The notes: generated by a model from the sequence alone, not told the origin. Counted from the stretch's first letter, positions 17,733 through 27,023 are shown. The stretch: 52,145 bases of DNA from Flavobacteriales bacterium (GCA_021296215.1 JAGWBA010000007.1:1-52145), one strand, 5' to 3'. A program made the numbers and translations.

Positions 17733-18539
17733 TTACAGCATAATGGACCAACCGAAATGAATCTCGGTCTTGTACATATTGTAGGCGTTGGGCGTGCGAT
17801 CGAATAGGATGCTATGGTCGAATCCGATAAAGAGACCAAGTGAGGTCATGAGTCGAGCCGAAACCAACGCCGCATGGGGCTTTTTGTGGTCCGGATCTTC
17901 CACTCCGCAGGTGAGCGGAACCGGGTTCCAAAAGGTGAGGGTGTAGTCGGCCTGGGCTTCGAGTATAAGCCAACGCGTGAGTGCCACATCGGCGAAAAGG
18001 GTGGGTCCTGCTCCGAGGTACCAGCCGTGGGGTGCGTAGGTGATTTCTTCGTTTTGTCCGAACTCGTTTTCGACCACATAGGTGTTTCCGAGGGCGAAGT
18101 CCGTGAGGTTGAATCCACCCGCCACCACCACTCTATCGCTTGCAACGAAATTCCACCCCCAACCGGCGGCCCCCATTAAAAAGTTGGTGAAAGTGGAACC
18201 TTCATCGCGGTATATGTTCGCTCCTTGGTTGTTGTTGAGGTCGGTGTCCTTTAGGAGGTAGAAAATCTCGCCGATGATCTTGTTGCGGTAAACGAAGCGA
18301 CTTTTCCCGACTTCCGGGTTATCTATGCGATACAGGAAGAAGTTTCCGGTCCAGAAGGTGCCTTTATGGTTTTCGGGCCGTGGTGCACTGGGTGTTGATA
18401 AAGCCATGTGCCGCACCGAAAGGCCCAGGTACAGTTCGCGATCGAAATACGACTCGCCCAGGTATTTAAAATCAGCGAGCTGTCCTGAGGCCAGTACGGG
18501 TGCTATGCACGTTAAGACTGCGAAGGCTACTCGTTTCAC
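17733..18539 (-). CDS. Hypothetical secreted or outer-membrane protein
   Basis: A 268-aa protein with a signal peptide (KRVAFAVLTCIAPVLASGQ). The mature part alternates aromatic and glycine-rich strands (LYLGLSVRHMALST, WYLGAGPTLFADVALTRW, TSLGLFIGFDHS), which suggests a PorP/SprF-like or other small barrel, but I do not recognise the family firmly. The start is GTG directly after the upstream stop (TAA|GTG), so the two genes form an operon. Confidence 0.7.
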   Translation of the reverse strand: MKRVAFAVLTCIAPVLASGQLADFKYLGESYFDRELYLGLSVRHMALSTPSAPRPENHKGTFWTGNFFLYRIDNPEVGKSRFVYRNKIIGEIFYLLKDTDLNNNQGANIYRDEGSTFTNFLMGAAGWGWNFVASDRVVVAGGFNLTDFALGNTYVVENEFGQNEEITYAPHGWYLGAGPTLFADVALTRWLILEAQADYTLTFWNPVPLTCGVEDPDHKKPHAALVSARLMTSLGLFIGFDHSILFDRTPNAYNMYKTEIHFGWSIML

Positions 18540-19475
18540 TTATCGGGTCATTTTGACGATGGTGAGTCCCGGACCACCGCCAACATAGTATCCCATGTAC
18601 GGACGGTATCCGAATTCGAAGTTGTAACACATACCAAACTTTTTATCGGTGCGGTCCTTTTTTTCGATCCGGTAGGCGCTCCACCCTAGTCGGAATCCGA
18701 CCGGAAGCGCGTCTCGAGTATTATTGACCTCGTCGGTAACATCGGGTTCGCCGTCGATCATAGGGTCTTTGAAGGAGGCGTCGATCAACAGGGCATCGAT
18801 GTAAATGTTCTTAGCGATGGAGCTAAACTGATTACCCCATCCATCGGCCTTGATGAACACGTTGGTGATAAAGGGCCAGTTGACCCCTGCATAGAGTCCG
18901 TTGAAATTTGCGCTCCCCACATCCTCCGAGAAGGCCATGATGGTGTTTTCGTTGCCGCTGTAGGCCAATAGCCCTTCGGCGTCCATTGCTGAACTAAAGT
19001 GGTAATATCCGCCTCGAACCATGAAATCGACGCGACGTTGTGACGGTACGGTCAGGAAAGTGTAGGTGATGGTTTCATTTTGGGTGTACCAATCCTCAGC
19101 TTCGTCGATGTCGAGAATCCCCTTATTGTCGTTGGTCTTCACCTTGCTCGACAAGGTTAGGTATCCTCCCACTTCGATATCGTTCAAGGTTGGGTTTCCA
19201 TCGTAGTTCAGCGATGCGAACGATAAAATACTCCGACGAAAGCGGTAGTCGATACCAATTCGATTAACGGGCTCCACCACACCCCAAGCCGATAAATTAA
19301 AGGTGAGTCCGGAGATGTTATCGGACATTACCTCCATATCGAGGTGCTGTAAATTGAGTATCCAAAACGGCTTGATATCCGGATTGTCGTACTCGATGGT
19401 GTAGTTGACTTGTTGAGCCCTGAGCATGCTAGCGGAAGCGATCAGGGCGAGAAATAGAACAATTGAACGCTTCAT
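18540..19475 (-). CDS. Hypothetical secreted protein
   Basis: A 311-aa protein of unknown function. A clear signal peptide (MKRSIVLFLALIASASMLRAQ) is followed by beta-rich sequence (FNLSAWGVVEPVNRIGIDY, VDFMVRGGYYHFSSA, FGYRPYMGYYVGGGPGL) in line with an outer-membrane or periplasmic beta protein. It abuts the next gene with no spacing, so both products probably work together. It is divergent from the pirin gene. Confidence 0.72.
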   Translation of the reverse strand: MKRSIVLFLALIASASMLRAQQVNYTIEYDNPDIKPFWILNLQHLDMEVMSDNISGLTFNLSAWGVVEPVNRIGIDYRFRRSILSFASLNYDGNPTLNDIEVGGYLTLSSKVKTNDNKGILDIDEAEDWYTQNETITYTFLTVPSQRRVDFMVRGGYYHFSSAMDAEGLLAYSGNENTIMAFSEDVGSANFNGLYAGVNWPFITNVFIKADGWGNQFSSIAKNIYIDALLIDASFKDPMIDGEPDVTDEVNNTRDALPVGFRLGWSAYRIEKKDRTDKKFGMCYNFEFGYRPYMGYYVGGGPGLTIVKMTR

Positions 19476-19520
19476 GATATTTTATTTTCGTCAAAGTTGT
19501 TAATCGGCCCGTAGGGCCAC

Positions 19521-19540
19521 AATACGGCATCTGTCGTATT
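19521..19540. promoter_or_regulatory. Operator-like inverted repeat between divergent genes
   Basis: AATACG and CGTATT flank an 8-bp spacer, midway between the secreted-protein operon and the pirin gene. It sits between an outer near-symmetric pair (TCAAAGTT at 19492..19499 and AACTTTGA at 19547..19554). A dimeric regulator could control both directions; none is identified. Confidence 0.45.
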
Positions 19541-19545
19541 TTGAT

Positions 19546-19553
19546 TAACTTTG
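19546..19553 (+). promoter_or_regulatory. -7 element of the pirin gene
   Basis: TAACTTTG matches TAnnTTTG, 22 bp before the ATG and 5 bp after the operator-like repeat. Confidence 0.5.
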
Positions 19554-19575
19554 ATGTACATACATCTATAAAGTC

Positions 19576-20595
19576 ATGAGCGAGAACAACAGTCGAAGAA
19601 GCTTTTTGCAGAAGATGGCGGCCATAACGGCCGGATCGGTCGTTGCGGGCCGAAGCACTTTTGCCCACAACGAAAAAAAAGAAGAAAATATGCCTCCAGT
19701 AGTTCGCAGCGTACGCGCCTTGGGATTCCAATGGCAAACGCAGGACCCCTTTTTATTTTGCGTACATCACGAAGATTTTTTTTCCGAGGGAAATTCAGAA
19801 TTGGGACCGGATAAGCAGCTCTTACAAGGGCGAAATATAGGGTCTGACTTCTTGGTGAAAGACGGTTTCCGCATGTACCACGGGACTTCGGTTCCGGGCT
19901 TCCCGGGACACCCCCACCGAGGCTTCGAAACAGTTACGGTTGTACGTGAAGGATTCGTGGATCACAGCGATTCGGCCGATGCTGCGGGTCGATACGGGAA
20001 CGGCGATGTGCAATGGATGACCGCGGGTAGCGGGTTGCAGCATGCTGAGATGTTTCCGTTGATCCATCCGGATAAAAAGAATTCCATGGAGTTATTCCAG
20101 ATTTGGCTGAACCTGCCGAAAAAGGACAAGATGGTGGAGCCCCACTTCAAGATGTTGTGGGCCGAGCAGATTCCCGACATCGACCACACCGACGACAACG
20201 GAAAAACCACGCGCATCGAGGTGATCGCCGGGGCTATCGGTGCTTATACCGCTCCGACCCCACCTCCAAATAGTTGGGCCGCGCAAGACGAGCACGAGGT
20301 CGGCATCTGGAATATCCGCATGGAAGCTGGAGCTGAATACTTGCTGCCTGCGGCAGGAAGTGGGGCCAACCGTACCTTGTACTTCTATAAGGGAGACGAA
20401 CTAACCGTGCACGATACAGAGGTGCCTCATTACCACGCCGCCGATGTACAAGGCGACAAAGCCATTAAGCTCACCGCCGGAAATAAAGAATGTCGGATTC
20501 TGGTGCTACAAGGTCGCCCGATCAGTGAGCCCGTAGTGCAACACGGACCGTTCGTGATGAATACGCGCGAAGAAGTGCAACAGGCCTATATATAG
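19576..20595 (+). CDS. Pirin-family protein with Tat signal
   Basis: A 339-aa bicupin. The N-terminal cupin carries the metal site ([13 protein letters not shown], then QHAEMF), as in pirins that act as iron-dependent quercetin dioxygenases or regulators; the C-terminal cupin follows from about 200. Unusually, it begins with a twin-arginine signal (SRRSFLQK, then a short hydrophobic [11 protein letters not shown]), so the folded metalloprotein is likely exported to the periplasm. An internal ATG at about residue 39 would give a normal-length cytoplasmic pirin, but the Tat motif favours the longer form. Substrate unknown. Confidence 0.87.
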   Translation: MSENNSRRSFLQKMAAITAGSVVAGRSTFAHNEKKEENMPPVVRSVRALGFQWQTQDPFLFCVHHEDFFSEGNSELGPDKQLLQGRNIGSDFLVKDGFRMYHGTSVPGFPGHPHRGFETVTVVREGFVDHSDSADAAGRYGNGDVQWMTAGSGLQHAEMFPLIHPDKKNSMELFQIWLNLPKKDKMVEPHFKMLWAEQIPDIDHTDDNGKTTRIEVIAGAIGAYTAPTPPPNSWAAQDEHEVGIWNIRMEAGAEYLLPAAGSGANRTLYFYKGDELTVHDTEVPHYHAADVQGDKAIKLTAGNKECRILVLQGRPISEPVVQHGPFVMNTREEVQQAYI

Positions 20596-20707
20596 GCTAT
20601 CAGCGGACGCGCTTCGGGGGTTGGCCGTGGGATCGAATTGATCCGGTGCACGACCGCAACCCGGATCGTTTCACAAGACACGCCGACGGTCGGGAAAAGT
20701 TTCCCGG

Positions 20708-21301
20708 TTAACCTATAAAATTCGTTTTTGATTCTACAGACCTCTGGCGCCTTCCTACGGGCCAGGGCTCTTTTGTATTACCTAGGTAGAAAAAACCGAG
20801 GAGGCGATCTTCGGGTCGTAGGCCGAAATCCTCTTTCAACTGATCTTCGTAGGTGAGTCCACCCGAATTCCAGTAACCCGCTACTCCGAAGGCACTTGCT
20901 GCGATCCACAAGTTCTGCACGGAACAAGCGGTGGCCATAACCTCTTCTTCGGCCGGAATCTTGGGGTTATCACCTCGCTTCATGGCAATCACTACCAAAT
21001 GACTGGTGAGCTGAAGACGGTGTCGGAGTTTGTCGGCCTTGACTTCCGGAATGGGTACTCCCGATTTTTCAGACATCGCCTCGAGGATGCGGTCCCCGAA
21101 CTCGGTCATGGAATCGCCCGAAAGAACGAAGAACCTCCAGGGTTCTGTATGCCCATGGGTTGGTGCCCAGTTAGCCGCTTCGAGGATCTTATTGATGATC
21201 TCGGCGGGAATATCAGTGCCGTCGAATTGTTCGGGCTTGACAGTGCGGCGATGGCGGATGAGCTCTAAGGCTTGCTCGCCGCGCTCAGTGGTGTAAGACA
21301 T
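20708..21301 (-). CDS. Nitroreductase family protein
   Basis: A 197-aa FMN-dependent oxidoreductase. The FMN-binding [11 protein letters not shown] start, [14 protein letters not shown], the central region [14 protein letters not shown] and the late GFFYLGN all fit the family; substrates may be nitroaromatics, quinones or flavins. The start at 21301 ([19 protein letters not shown]) matches family N termini and overlaps the end of aroK by 17 bp, so it is co-transcribed with it. Confidence 0.88.
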   Translation of the reverse strand: MSYTTERGEQALELIRHRRTVKPEQFDGTDIPAEIINKILEAANWAPTHGHTEPWRFFVLSGDSMTEFGDRILEAMSEKSGVPIPEVKADKLRHRLQLTSHLVVIAMKRGDNPKIPAEEEVMATACSVQNLWIAASAFGVAGYWNSGGLTYEDQLKEDFGLRPEDRLLGFFYLGNTKEPWPVGRRQRSVESKTNFIG

Positions 21302-21824
21302 GTTCCAGTATGTGTTCTGCGGTTTCTTCACGTGTGGCCGATCCAGTCTCAAGGATCCAATCGGCCTGTGTGTAGTAACGCTCGCGTTCGCGCAAAAGAT
21401 CGCGAAAGCGGTCCTTCCAATCATCTCCCTGCGCGATCAGAGGCCTTGCTTCGCGTTGATTGGCTAATCGCCCGATCAATACTTCGGGATCGGCTTTGAG
21501 GTAAATAGTGAAAAAATGCTCTTTGAGTAAGGCCCAACGGTTGGCGTCGCACGGCGCTCCCCCACCCAAAGAGATCACGAGCGGAGCCTGCTCCATCCAC
21601 AACTTGATGTTTTCCTCTTCTAGATGCCGAAAATAGGGTTCGCCGTTGTCGGCAAAGATCTCCCTAATAGGCTTTTGCTCGTGTTGCTCTATCCATAAGT
21701 CGAGATCGACCCACGGCCACTGAAGTTTTTCGGCGATCAAGTGCCCGATGGTGGACTTACCACAACCCATCGGCCCGATAAGTGCCAGGGGCTTTACTGT
21801 TGGCATTTTTCCTTCGATAGACAA
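21285..21824 (-). CDS. aroK: Shikimate kinase
   Basis: A 179-aa P-loop kinase that phosphorylates shikimate at the 3-OH in the chorismate pathway. The Walker A motif GPMGCGKST, the substrate residues in VDLDLWIE, FRHLEEENI and the GGG of SLGGGAP are present, as is the lid REARPLIA. An alternative start six codons later (MPTVKPL) is close to Walker A and may be the true one. The chorismate synthase gene is 5.3 kb away, not in the same operon. Confidence 0.93.
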   Translation of the reverse strand: MSIEGKMPTVKPLALIGPMGCGKSTIGHLIAEKLQWPWVDLDLWIEQHEQKPIREIFADNGEPYFRHLEEENIKLWMEQAPLVISLGGGAPCDANRWALLKEHFFTIYLKADPEVLIGRLANQREARPLIAQGDDWKDRFRDLLRERERYYTQADWILETGSATREETAEHILEHVLHH

Positions 21825-22088
21825 TTAATGGAATTCTCAATTTTATTCTTAATTGGCCATGAACCATGATGTCCCGTCCTGATTTTGGTTGAACCACTGA
21901 AGTTCCGAAATTTCGATTAACGATTAACTTTCTTAATCAAACATTCAACCAATCAACCAATCAACTACTCTAAGCTTTAAGCTCTAGACTATCAGCTCTA
22001 AAAATAACCATTTCCACCCACCAACTACAGTGACCCATGAACCAAAACCGCGAAAATCGGGTTACGTTAAAAAATCTGGCCGCGGGAC
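21825..22088. other. Intergenic tract with short stuttering repeats
   Basis: No gene is seen. The stretch is AT-rich and built of short near-repeats: AACCAATCAACCAATCAACT around 21948-21967, a CTAAGCTTTAAGCTCTAGAC run around 21969-21988, and CGATTAACGATTAAC at about 21912-21926. A block near 21831-21856 is the reverse complement of a similar block at about 28264. It probably contains no function beyond spacing. Confidence 0.5.
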
Positions 22089-22118
22089 TTGCCCCTTTTC
22101 AGAGCAGTCGTATATTTG
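22089..22118 (+). promoter_or_regulatory. Promoter of tRNA-Lys
   Basis: TTG at 22089..22091, exactly 19 bp, then TATATTTG at 22111..22118: a full Bacteroidota consensus, 18 bp before the tRNA. Confidence 0.75.
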
Positions 22119-22136
22119 CACTCCCAAATCGGGAAT

Positions 22137-22209
22137 GACTCGGTAGCTCAGCTGGTAGAGCAACGCCCTTTTAAGGCGTGGGTCCTGGGTTCGAGCCCCA
22201 GCCGAGTCA
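22137..22209 (+). tRNA. tRNA-Lys (TTT)
   Basis: A 73-nt cloverleaf with acceptor GACTCGG/CCGAGTC, discriminator A, anticodon stem ACGCC/GGCGT and loop CTTTTAA, giving anticodon TTT. The T arm contains GGTTCGAGCCCC. CCA is not encoded. Confidence 0.97.
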
Positions 22210-22213
22210 CAAA

Positions 22214-22241
22214 AGAGGGTTGTCACAAGCAGCCCTTTTTT
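22214..22241 (+). terminator. Terminator after tRNA-Lys
   Basis: Stem GGGTTG (22217..22222) pairs with CAGCCC (22230..22235) and is followed by six T. It separates the two tRNA units. Confidence 0.7.
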
Positions 22242-22255
22242 ATTGAAGGTTTAAT

Positions 22256-22263
22256 TACCTTTG
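22256..22263 (+). promoter_or_regulatory. -7 element of tRNA-Leu
   Basis: TACCTTTG matches TAnnTTTG and ends 8 bp before the tRNA 5' end. The -33 TTG is not clear. Confidence 0.55.
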
Positions 22264-22271
22264 TGCTGCCT

Positions 22272-22354
22272 GCCCACGTGGTGGAATTGGTAGACACGCC
22301 ATCTTGAGGGGGTGGTGTCCCTAGGACGTGCTGGTTCGAATCCAGTCGTGGGCA
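22272..22354 (+). tRNA. tRNA-Leu (GAG)
   Basis: An 83-nt class II tRNA with acceptor GCCCACG/CGTGGGC and discriminator A. The anticodon stem CCATC/GGTGG holds loop TTGAGGG, giving anticodon GAG. A long variable arm and the T arm GGTTCGAATCC follow. Confidence 0.96.
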
Positions 22355-22359
22355 CAACG

Positions 22360-22394
22360 AAAGCTCTGAGTCGCACTCGGAGCTTTTTATTTTT
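22360..22394 (+). terminator. Terminator after tRNA-Leu
   Basis: An 11-bp stem AAAGCTCTGAG/CTCGGAGCTTT with a 5-base loop, then a T-rich tract. Confidence 0.85.
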
Positions 22395-22401
22395 AGCTTT
22401 A
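22394..22401 (+). promoter_or_regulatory. Possible -7 element at the trmD start
   Basis: TAGCTTTA departs from TAnnTTTG only at the last base and lies 4 bp before the ATG. It overlaps the T-tract of the preceding terminator. Confidence 0.35.
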
Positions 22402-22405
22402 CCCC

Positions 22406-23095
22406 ATGCGCATCGACATCATCACCGTACTGCCCCAACTCCTCCGAAGTCCCTTCGAGGCGAGCATCCTCAAGCGCGCCCAAGACAAAGGCCTCGTTGA
22501 GGTGCATGTTCACGATCTCCGCCAATATGGGTATGGAAAACACCGGCAAGTCGACGATTACCAATACGGTGGCGGTGCCGGAATGGTCATTATGGTTGAG
22601 CCCATTGCGAAATGTATTAACGCCCTGCGGGCGGATGTGGATTACGACGACATTATTTATATGACTCCTGACGGTTCAACCCTGAACCAAACGATGGCCA
22701 ATGAGATCTCGCTTAATGAGAACATCATCATTTTATGCGGTCACTATAAAGGAGTCGATCAACGAGTACGCGATATGTTCGTCTCGCGCGAAATATCCAT
22801 CGGCGATTACGTGCTTTCGGGTGGCGAATTGGCCGCTGCGGTTCTGGCCGATAGCGTCATTCGCCTGTTGCCCGGTGTATTGAACGACGAAACCAGCGCG
22901 CTGAGCGACACCTTCCAGGACAATCTCCTCGCTCCCCCCGTATATACGCGTCCGCCTGATTTCGAAGGGCATAAGGCGCCCGACATCCTCCTGAGTGGCG
23001 ACCATAAAGGCGTCGAACTATGGCGTCACGACCAGGCCGAACAGCGCACTAAAAAACTACGTCCCGATTTGTGGAAAAAAGGACATAACGAGTAG
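22406..23095 (+). CDS. trmD: tRNA (guanine37-N1)-methyltransferase
   Basis: A 229-aa SPOUT methyltransferase that makes m1G37 in tRNAs and prevents frameshifting. It starts MRIDIITVLPQLL, with YGYGKHRQVDDYQYGGGAGM and the knotted SAM site IILCGHYKGVDQRV and SIGDYVLSGGELAA; the C-terminal YTRPPDFEGHKAPDILLSGDH binds tRNA. Length is normal. rplS follows 63 bp later, a common pairing. Confidence 0.96.
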   Translation: MRIDIITVLPQLLRSPFEASILKRAQDKGLVEVHVHDLRQYGYGKHRQVDDYQYGGGAGMVIMVEPIAKCINALRADVDYDDIIYMTPDGSTLNQTMANEISLNENIIILCGHYKGVDQRVRDMFVSREISIGDYVLSGGELAAAVLADSVIRLLPGVLNDETSALSDTFQDNLLAPPVYTRPPDFEGHKAPDILLSGDHKGVELWRHDQAEQRTKKLRPDLWKKGHNE

Positions 23096-23158
23096 TTCAA
23101 TTCGTAAATATTTCGTAATATTGCGCCCTGTTTTACGACACCCTAAAGAGTGACAGAC

Positions 23159-23587
23159 ATGGATTTAGTGCAGTACGTCAACGACGAATTAGTAGCCAAG
23201 AATGATCTCCCCGACTTCAAAGCCGGAGATACGATCACAGTATATTACACCATCCGCGAGGGTGCTAAAACGCGTACGCAGTTCTTCCGCGGTACCGTTA
23301 TTCAGCGTCGTGGAAGTGGCGCCACCGAAACCTTCACCATTCGCAAAATGAGTGGTAACGTCGGTGTAGAGCGTGTTATGCCAATCAACTCACCCGCCAT
23401 CGAGAAGATCGAGGTGAACAAGCGTGGAGTCGTGCGTCGTGGACGGATCTTCTACTTGCGTGCGCTTACCGGTAAGAAAGCGCGTATCAAAGAGCGTAGT
23501 CACTTAGAAAGAATTTATACATCGACGAGTAACAAAGCCATCCGAAAACGGGTGGCTTTTTTTATGTGGCTAATGGCCAATGCCTAA
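23159..23587 (+). CDS. rplS: 50S ribosomal protein L19 with C-terminal read-through
   Basis: Ribosomal protein near the 30S/50S interface. The core MDLVQYVNDELVAK through TGKKARIKER is normal L19, which in related bacteria stops within a few residues of this point. Here the frame runs on for about 28 residues, straight through the gene's own terminator hairpin at 23534..23563, ending in a hydrophobic FFMWLMANA. A lost stop or a one-base shift near 23495-23510 would explain it; another frame has a stop in CACTTAG just there. The ATG at 23159 is preferred to a GTG three codons earlier. Confidence 0.88.
   Translation: MDLVQYVNDELVAKNDLPDFKAGDTITVYYTIREGAKTRTQFFRGTVIQRRGSGATETFTIRKMSGNVGVERVMPINSPAIEKIEVNKRGVVRRGRIFYLRALTGKKARIKERSHLERIYTSTSNKAIRKRVAFFMWLMANA
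23534..23563 (+). terminator. Terminator inside the extended rplS frame
   Basis: An 11-bp stem AAAGCCATCCG/CGGGTGGCTTT with loop AAAA, followed by a T-run. It is inside the annotated rplS coding frame, which supports the view that the true L19 should end before it. Confidence 0.85.
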
Positions 23588-23617
23588 TGTGGCCAATGGC
23601 TCTCTGCTCTCTGCCAA

Positions 23618-25561
23618 CTAAAAATTGAGAATCCGAAACACCGTTCTCCGGTTCTTTGCGCGGCCCGATTCGGTTGAATTGTCCGCCACGGGTTTCGTGG
23701 AGCCAAATCCTTTATAATCGAGGCGAACTGCTTGAACTCCCTGTTCAATGAGTTCTAAATACACCGCTTCAGCCCTATTTTTTGACAAAGTCATATTGTC
23801 CGAGCTATTACCCACATTATCGGTATGACCTTCGATGCTGACGTGAACGGTCGGATTCTCGAGCAAGAACGCTGCAAACTCGTCAACGATCAACCGGCTT
23901 CTGGTGTTAAGCTCGAAACTGTTCGTGGCAAAGTTGATGTCGTTGATCTCGTACTCCCCCCCTACTTCGATCGGACGAATATCCATATTCACCTCTTCGA
24001 TATCTTCCATTTCTTCATCCGCGGCAATGAATTCACTCTGAAAGGCGTATCCCTCCTTTTTTACCGTCACGATCAGATCCTCATCCTTAGGACGACGCAC
24101 TACGGCGGCATATCTACCGTCTGAGTCCGTTTTAAAGGTTTGTATCTCTTTCGTTTCCAGGTTCTTGATCTCTATTCGAGCCTCGCGGACGGGTTCGCTA
24201 AACTCGTCGCTGAGATTTCCGGTGAGCAGCATTACCTTGTCGGGGCGGGCCGTTGTGGGCAGGTTAAAACTATATACATCCCAGCCGCCAATGCTTTTGA
24301 GTTCGTTTGAAGCAAAATAGGCAGTAGCTCCGTCCAGGCTCACGAATAATCCAACTTCGTCTTGCTCTGTGTTGATGGGGTAACCGATGTTTTTGGGATG
24401 GTCCCAGTCGTCCGAACGCTCCTGGCTGTAGAAAATATCGAACCCGCCAAAGCCCAAATGTCCTTCCGAAGCGAAATACAGCGTACGGCTATCACTGTGT
24501 ATAAAGGGTGATTTCTCGTCTCCCGGAGTGTTGATCTTCGGCCCTAAATTGTAAGGAGCTCCCCAGCTTCCGTCTTCTTGCCGATCACTGCGCCAAAGGT
24601 CGAGTCCTCCTTGGCCGTCTCCACAGTTACTCGTGAAGAAAAGGACATCTCCATTGGCCGTTACACTGGGTTGCGAATCCCACGCGTTAGGCAAGTTCAC
24701 GTTCTCCACAGGTCTAATTTCCGTCCAGAACCCATCGTCCCGAAGGGACCAATAAATATCGCAGTTGTTTTGACCATTCCCCGTGGGCGAGCAAACCGTG
24801 AAATACAGTTCGTTGTTGTTGGCCGTGATACTGGGTCCGCCTTCGTTATCGCCCTGATTGAATGGAAATGGCAGTGTTTCGCCGGGCATCCAGCGATCGC
24901 CTTGCTTCATGGAACGCGTAAATTCCTCTACATAGGTAGCCGTGAGCATGGTCTTTTCTTTCTTCTGATACCTCCTGGTGTAGTAAGCCTGCGAGCCATC
25001 AGGGGAAATGATCGCCAAATACTCGTCGCCAGGCGTGCTGATTCCAGGCACAGACTTAGGATCATAGGGTACCGGATTGTTCATTAAAAAGGCCAAGTTT
25101 TTGGTAGAGCCGAGTAAATCGGCTGTTTCGTCCCGATCGGCCTTGTATTCGAACGACAGTTTCAGTGCTTTTTCGAAGTATCGTTCGGCCAACGGATAGT
25201 CGTAGTTCTGAAGGGCGAACATCCCTAAATGATGATAGGTTTCCCAGTTGATGTCCGGACAATCTTCGATAGCCAGCTCCAAATGCTGACGAGCAATGTT
25301 ATATTTCTTTAACCTCCAACTGATCTCGCCGAGGTAGTACCGTGCTTGGGGATATCTTTCTTCTTTCTGCAAGGCCTCCAGGAACAGGGTTTGCGCCGCC
25401 ATGGGGTGTCCGGCCAAAAGCTCTTCCTTGCCCTCTTCGTAAAGCTTTTCGGCTTTCTTACTTACCTCCCACTCGCAGTCGAGCCGCGGTTGAGCAACCG
25501 ATAGTGACAGCGACAGCACTAGCGACAGACTTATAAAGGACTTGAGCCTTAGCGTTGGCAT
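23618..25561 (-). CDS. PorE-like OmpA-family protein (TPR, PD40, OmpA)
   Basis: A 647-aa exported protein with the layout of T9SS component PorE: signal peptide (1-23), tetratricopeptide repeats (about 35-150), a PD40/WD40-like beta-propeller (about 175-435, repeats such as GGLDLWRSDR and GGFDIFYSQ), a carboxypeptidase-regulatory-like domain (about 445-530) and a C-terminal OmpA domain that binds peptidoglycan (GHTDNVGNSSDN, LSKNRAEAVY, NRRTVFRI). PorE holds the secretion complex to the cell wall; other proteins share this layout, so the name is by likeness. It stands alone, convergent to rplS. Confidence 0.85.
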   Translation of the reverse strand: MPTLRLKSFISLSLVLSLSLSVAQPRLDCEWEVSKKAEKLYEEGKEELLAGHPMAAQTLFLEALQKEERYPQARYYLGEISWRLKKYNIARQHLELAIEDCPDINWETYHHLGMFALQNYDYPLAERYFEKALKLSFEYKADRDETADLLGSTKNLAFLMNNPVPYDPKSVPGISTPGDEYLAIISPDGSQAYYTRRYQKKEKTMLTATYVEEFTRSMKQGDRWMPGETLPFPFNQGDNEGGPSITANNNELYFTVCSPTGNGQNNCDIYWSLRDDGFWTEIRPVENVNLPNAWDSQPSVTANGDVLFFTSNCGDGQGGLDLWRSDRQEDGSWGAPYNLGPKINTPGDEKSPFIHSDSRTLYFASEGHLGFGGFDIFYSQERSDDWDHPKNIGYPINTEQDEVGLFVSLDGATAYFASNELKSIGGWDVYSFNLPTTARPDKVMLLTGNLSDEFSEPVREARIEIKNLETKEIQTFKTDSDGRYAAVVRRPKDEDLIVTVKKEGYAFQSEFIAADEEMEDIEEVNMDIRPIEVGGEYEINDINFATNSFELNTRSRLIVDEFAAFLLENPTVHVSIEGHTDNVGNSSDNMTLSKNRAEAVYLELIEQGVQAVRLDYKGFGSTKPVADNSTESGRAKNRRTVFRILNF

Positions 25562-25622
25562 TAGCTTTTGATTAGTCGGGTGTTGGTGTTAACAGTGTAT
25601 ATATAACGCCGGAAGCTCATAT

Positions 25623-27023
25623 TTATTCAAGCTCTCCCTCGGTGCTTGCTATGATCGTTGAAACCGTGGCATCGCCGGTAACGTTCACCACCGTTCTACA
25701 CATATCCAAAATCCGATCTACCGGAAAAATGATAGCGATCCACGCCGGGTTTAATCCGATCGATTCCAGAACGATGCTCAACATTACGAGTCCGGCCGAA
25801 GGAACCGCAGCACTCCCGATACTGGCCAACGTGGTCGTAAGTACAATGGTCAACTGTTGCGTCACGGTCAAGTCGACCATGTGAAACTGAGCCAAGAAGA
25901 TCACTGCCACAGCCTGGTACAATGATGTTCCATCCATGTTCACCGTGGCCCCAATGGGCAAGACAAAACTGGTCACCTTTTCACTTACTCCCAGATTATC
26001 TTGAACGCATTCCATGGTCACGGGTAAGGTCGCCGCGCTTGAGCTCGTTGAGAAAGCTAATATTTGAGCTGCCCCTATAGAATTAAAGAACTCGCGATAA
26101 CTGCGCCGCTTTACAATCACCATCATGACGAAAGGATACACTACAAAAATCATTATAGCCAAACCCAATACCACGGTCAAACTATACCATCCGAGCCCTT
26201 TGAAAATCTCGATCACAGCACCAAGGTCATTCCCTGCCATTTCGCTCAACTTACCGGCCAAAAGCGCAAAAACGAAGAACGGCGCTCCTTTCATGACGAT
26301 ATCGACCATTTTCAAGAATACTTCGTTGGATCCGTTGATGAAGTCGATCACCGGCTTGGCCTGATGTGGCGGAATGTACAGTAAGGTCACCCCGAAAAAG
26401 ATCGAAAAGAAGATTACCTGCAGCATGAGGCCGTTGTCGTTCAATGAGAAAAAGATGTTGCTCGGCACCATATCGACCACGAACTGCAAAGGTCCGGCAT
26501 CCTTGGTCTTCCTGGCGCTTTCCATCTCGCTTTGAACGGTGCTGTTTTCAGCTAGAGCTTGATCTTCGGCCCGCAGGGCCTGCTTTTCTTCCTCGGTCAA
26601 ATTCTGAAGCAAGTTACGGTCGTCGAGTTTATCGACTCCCTGCGTTTCAACCACCCACAGTTCGTATCGAACGCGATTGCTGCGGCGCTGACCTTCGTCG
26701 ACCAGCTTGCCCGGCTTAATAGTGTTCACGAGGGTGAGTCCAATAGTAATGGCAAAAACCGTGGTAACGAGGTACGCAACGAGGGTTTTGATGCCCATAC
26801 GCCCCAGACTCGATGTGTCGCTTAGCCCACTAATGCCGCTGATGATACTGAATAACACCAACGGAACGGCAATGAGTGTCAATAAGTTGATGAAAATAAC
26901 TCCGAATGGATCGATCCAGTTCAGCGTGAATTCGCTCCAACCGAGCACACTCGACATAACGGCCCATATGATTCCGGCCACAAGGCCAATAATGATCTGC
27001 CAATGCAAGGCTAACTTGCTCAT
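25623..27023 (-). CDS. Dicarboxylate/amino acid:cation symporter (DAACS)
   Basis: A 466-aa inner-membrane transporter of the GltP/GltT family, which takes up glutamate, aspartate or C4-dicarboxylates with protons or sodium. Features are the serine-rich re-entrant loop [10 protein letters not shown], the NMDGT motif in [15 protein letters not shown] and the second hairpin region [15 protein letters not shown] charged insert at about 105-175 ([18 protein letters not shown]) is longer than in archaeal relatives and is probably cytoplasmic or external loop. It overlaps the aroC stop by ATGA. Confidence 0.92.
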   Translation of the reverse strand: MSKLALHWQIIIGLVAGIIWAVMSSVLGWSEFTLNWIDPFGVIFINLLTLIAVPLVLFSIISGISGLSDTSSLGRMGIKTLVAYLVTTVFAITIGLTLVNTIKPGKLVDEGQRRSNRVRYELWVVETQGVDKLDDRNLLQNLTEEEKQALRAEDQALAENSTVQSEMESARKTKDAGPLQFVVDMVPSNIFFSLNDNGLMLQVIFFSIFFGVTLLYIPPHQAKPVIDFINGSNEVFLKMVDIVMKGAPFFVFALLAGKLSEMAGNDLGAVIEIFKGLGWYSLTVVLGLAIMIFVVYPFVMMVIVKRRSYREFFNSIGAAQILAFSTSSSAATLPVTMECVQDNLGVSEKVTSFVLPIGATVNMDGTSLYQAVAVIFLAQFHMVDLTVTQQLTIVLTTTLASIGSAAVPSAGLVMLSIVLESIGLNPAWIAIIFPVDRILDMCRTVVNVTGDATVSTIIASTEGELE

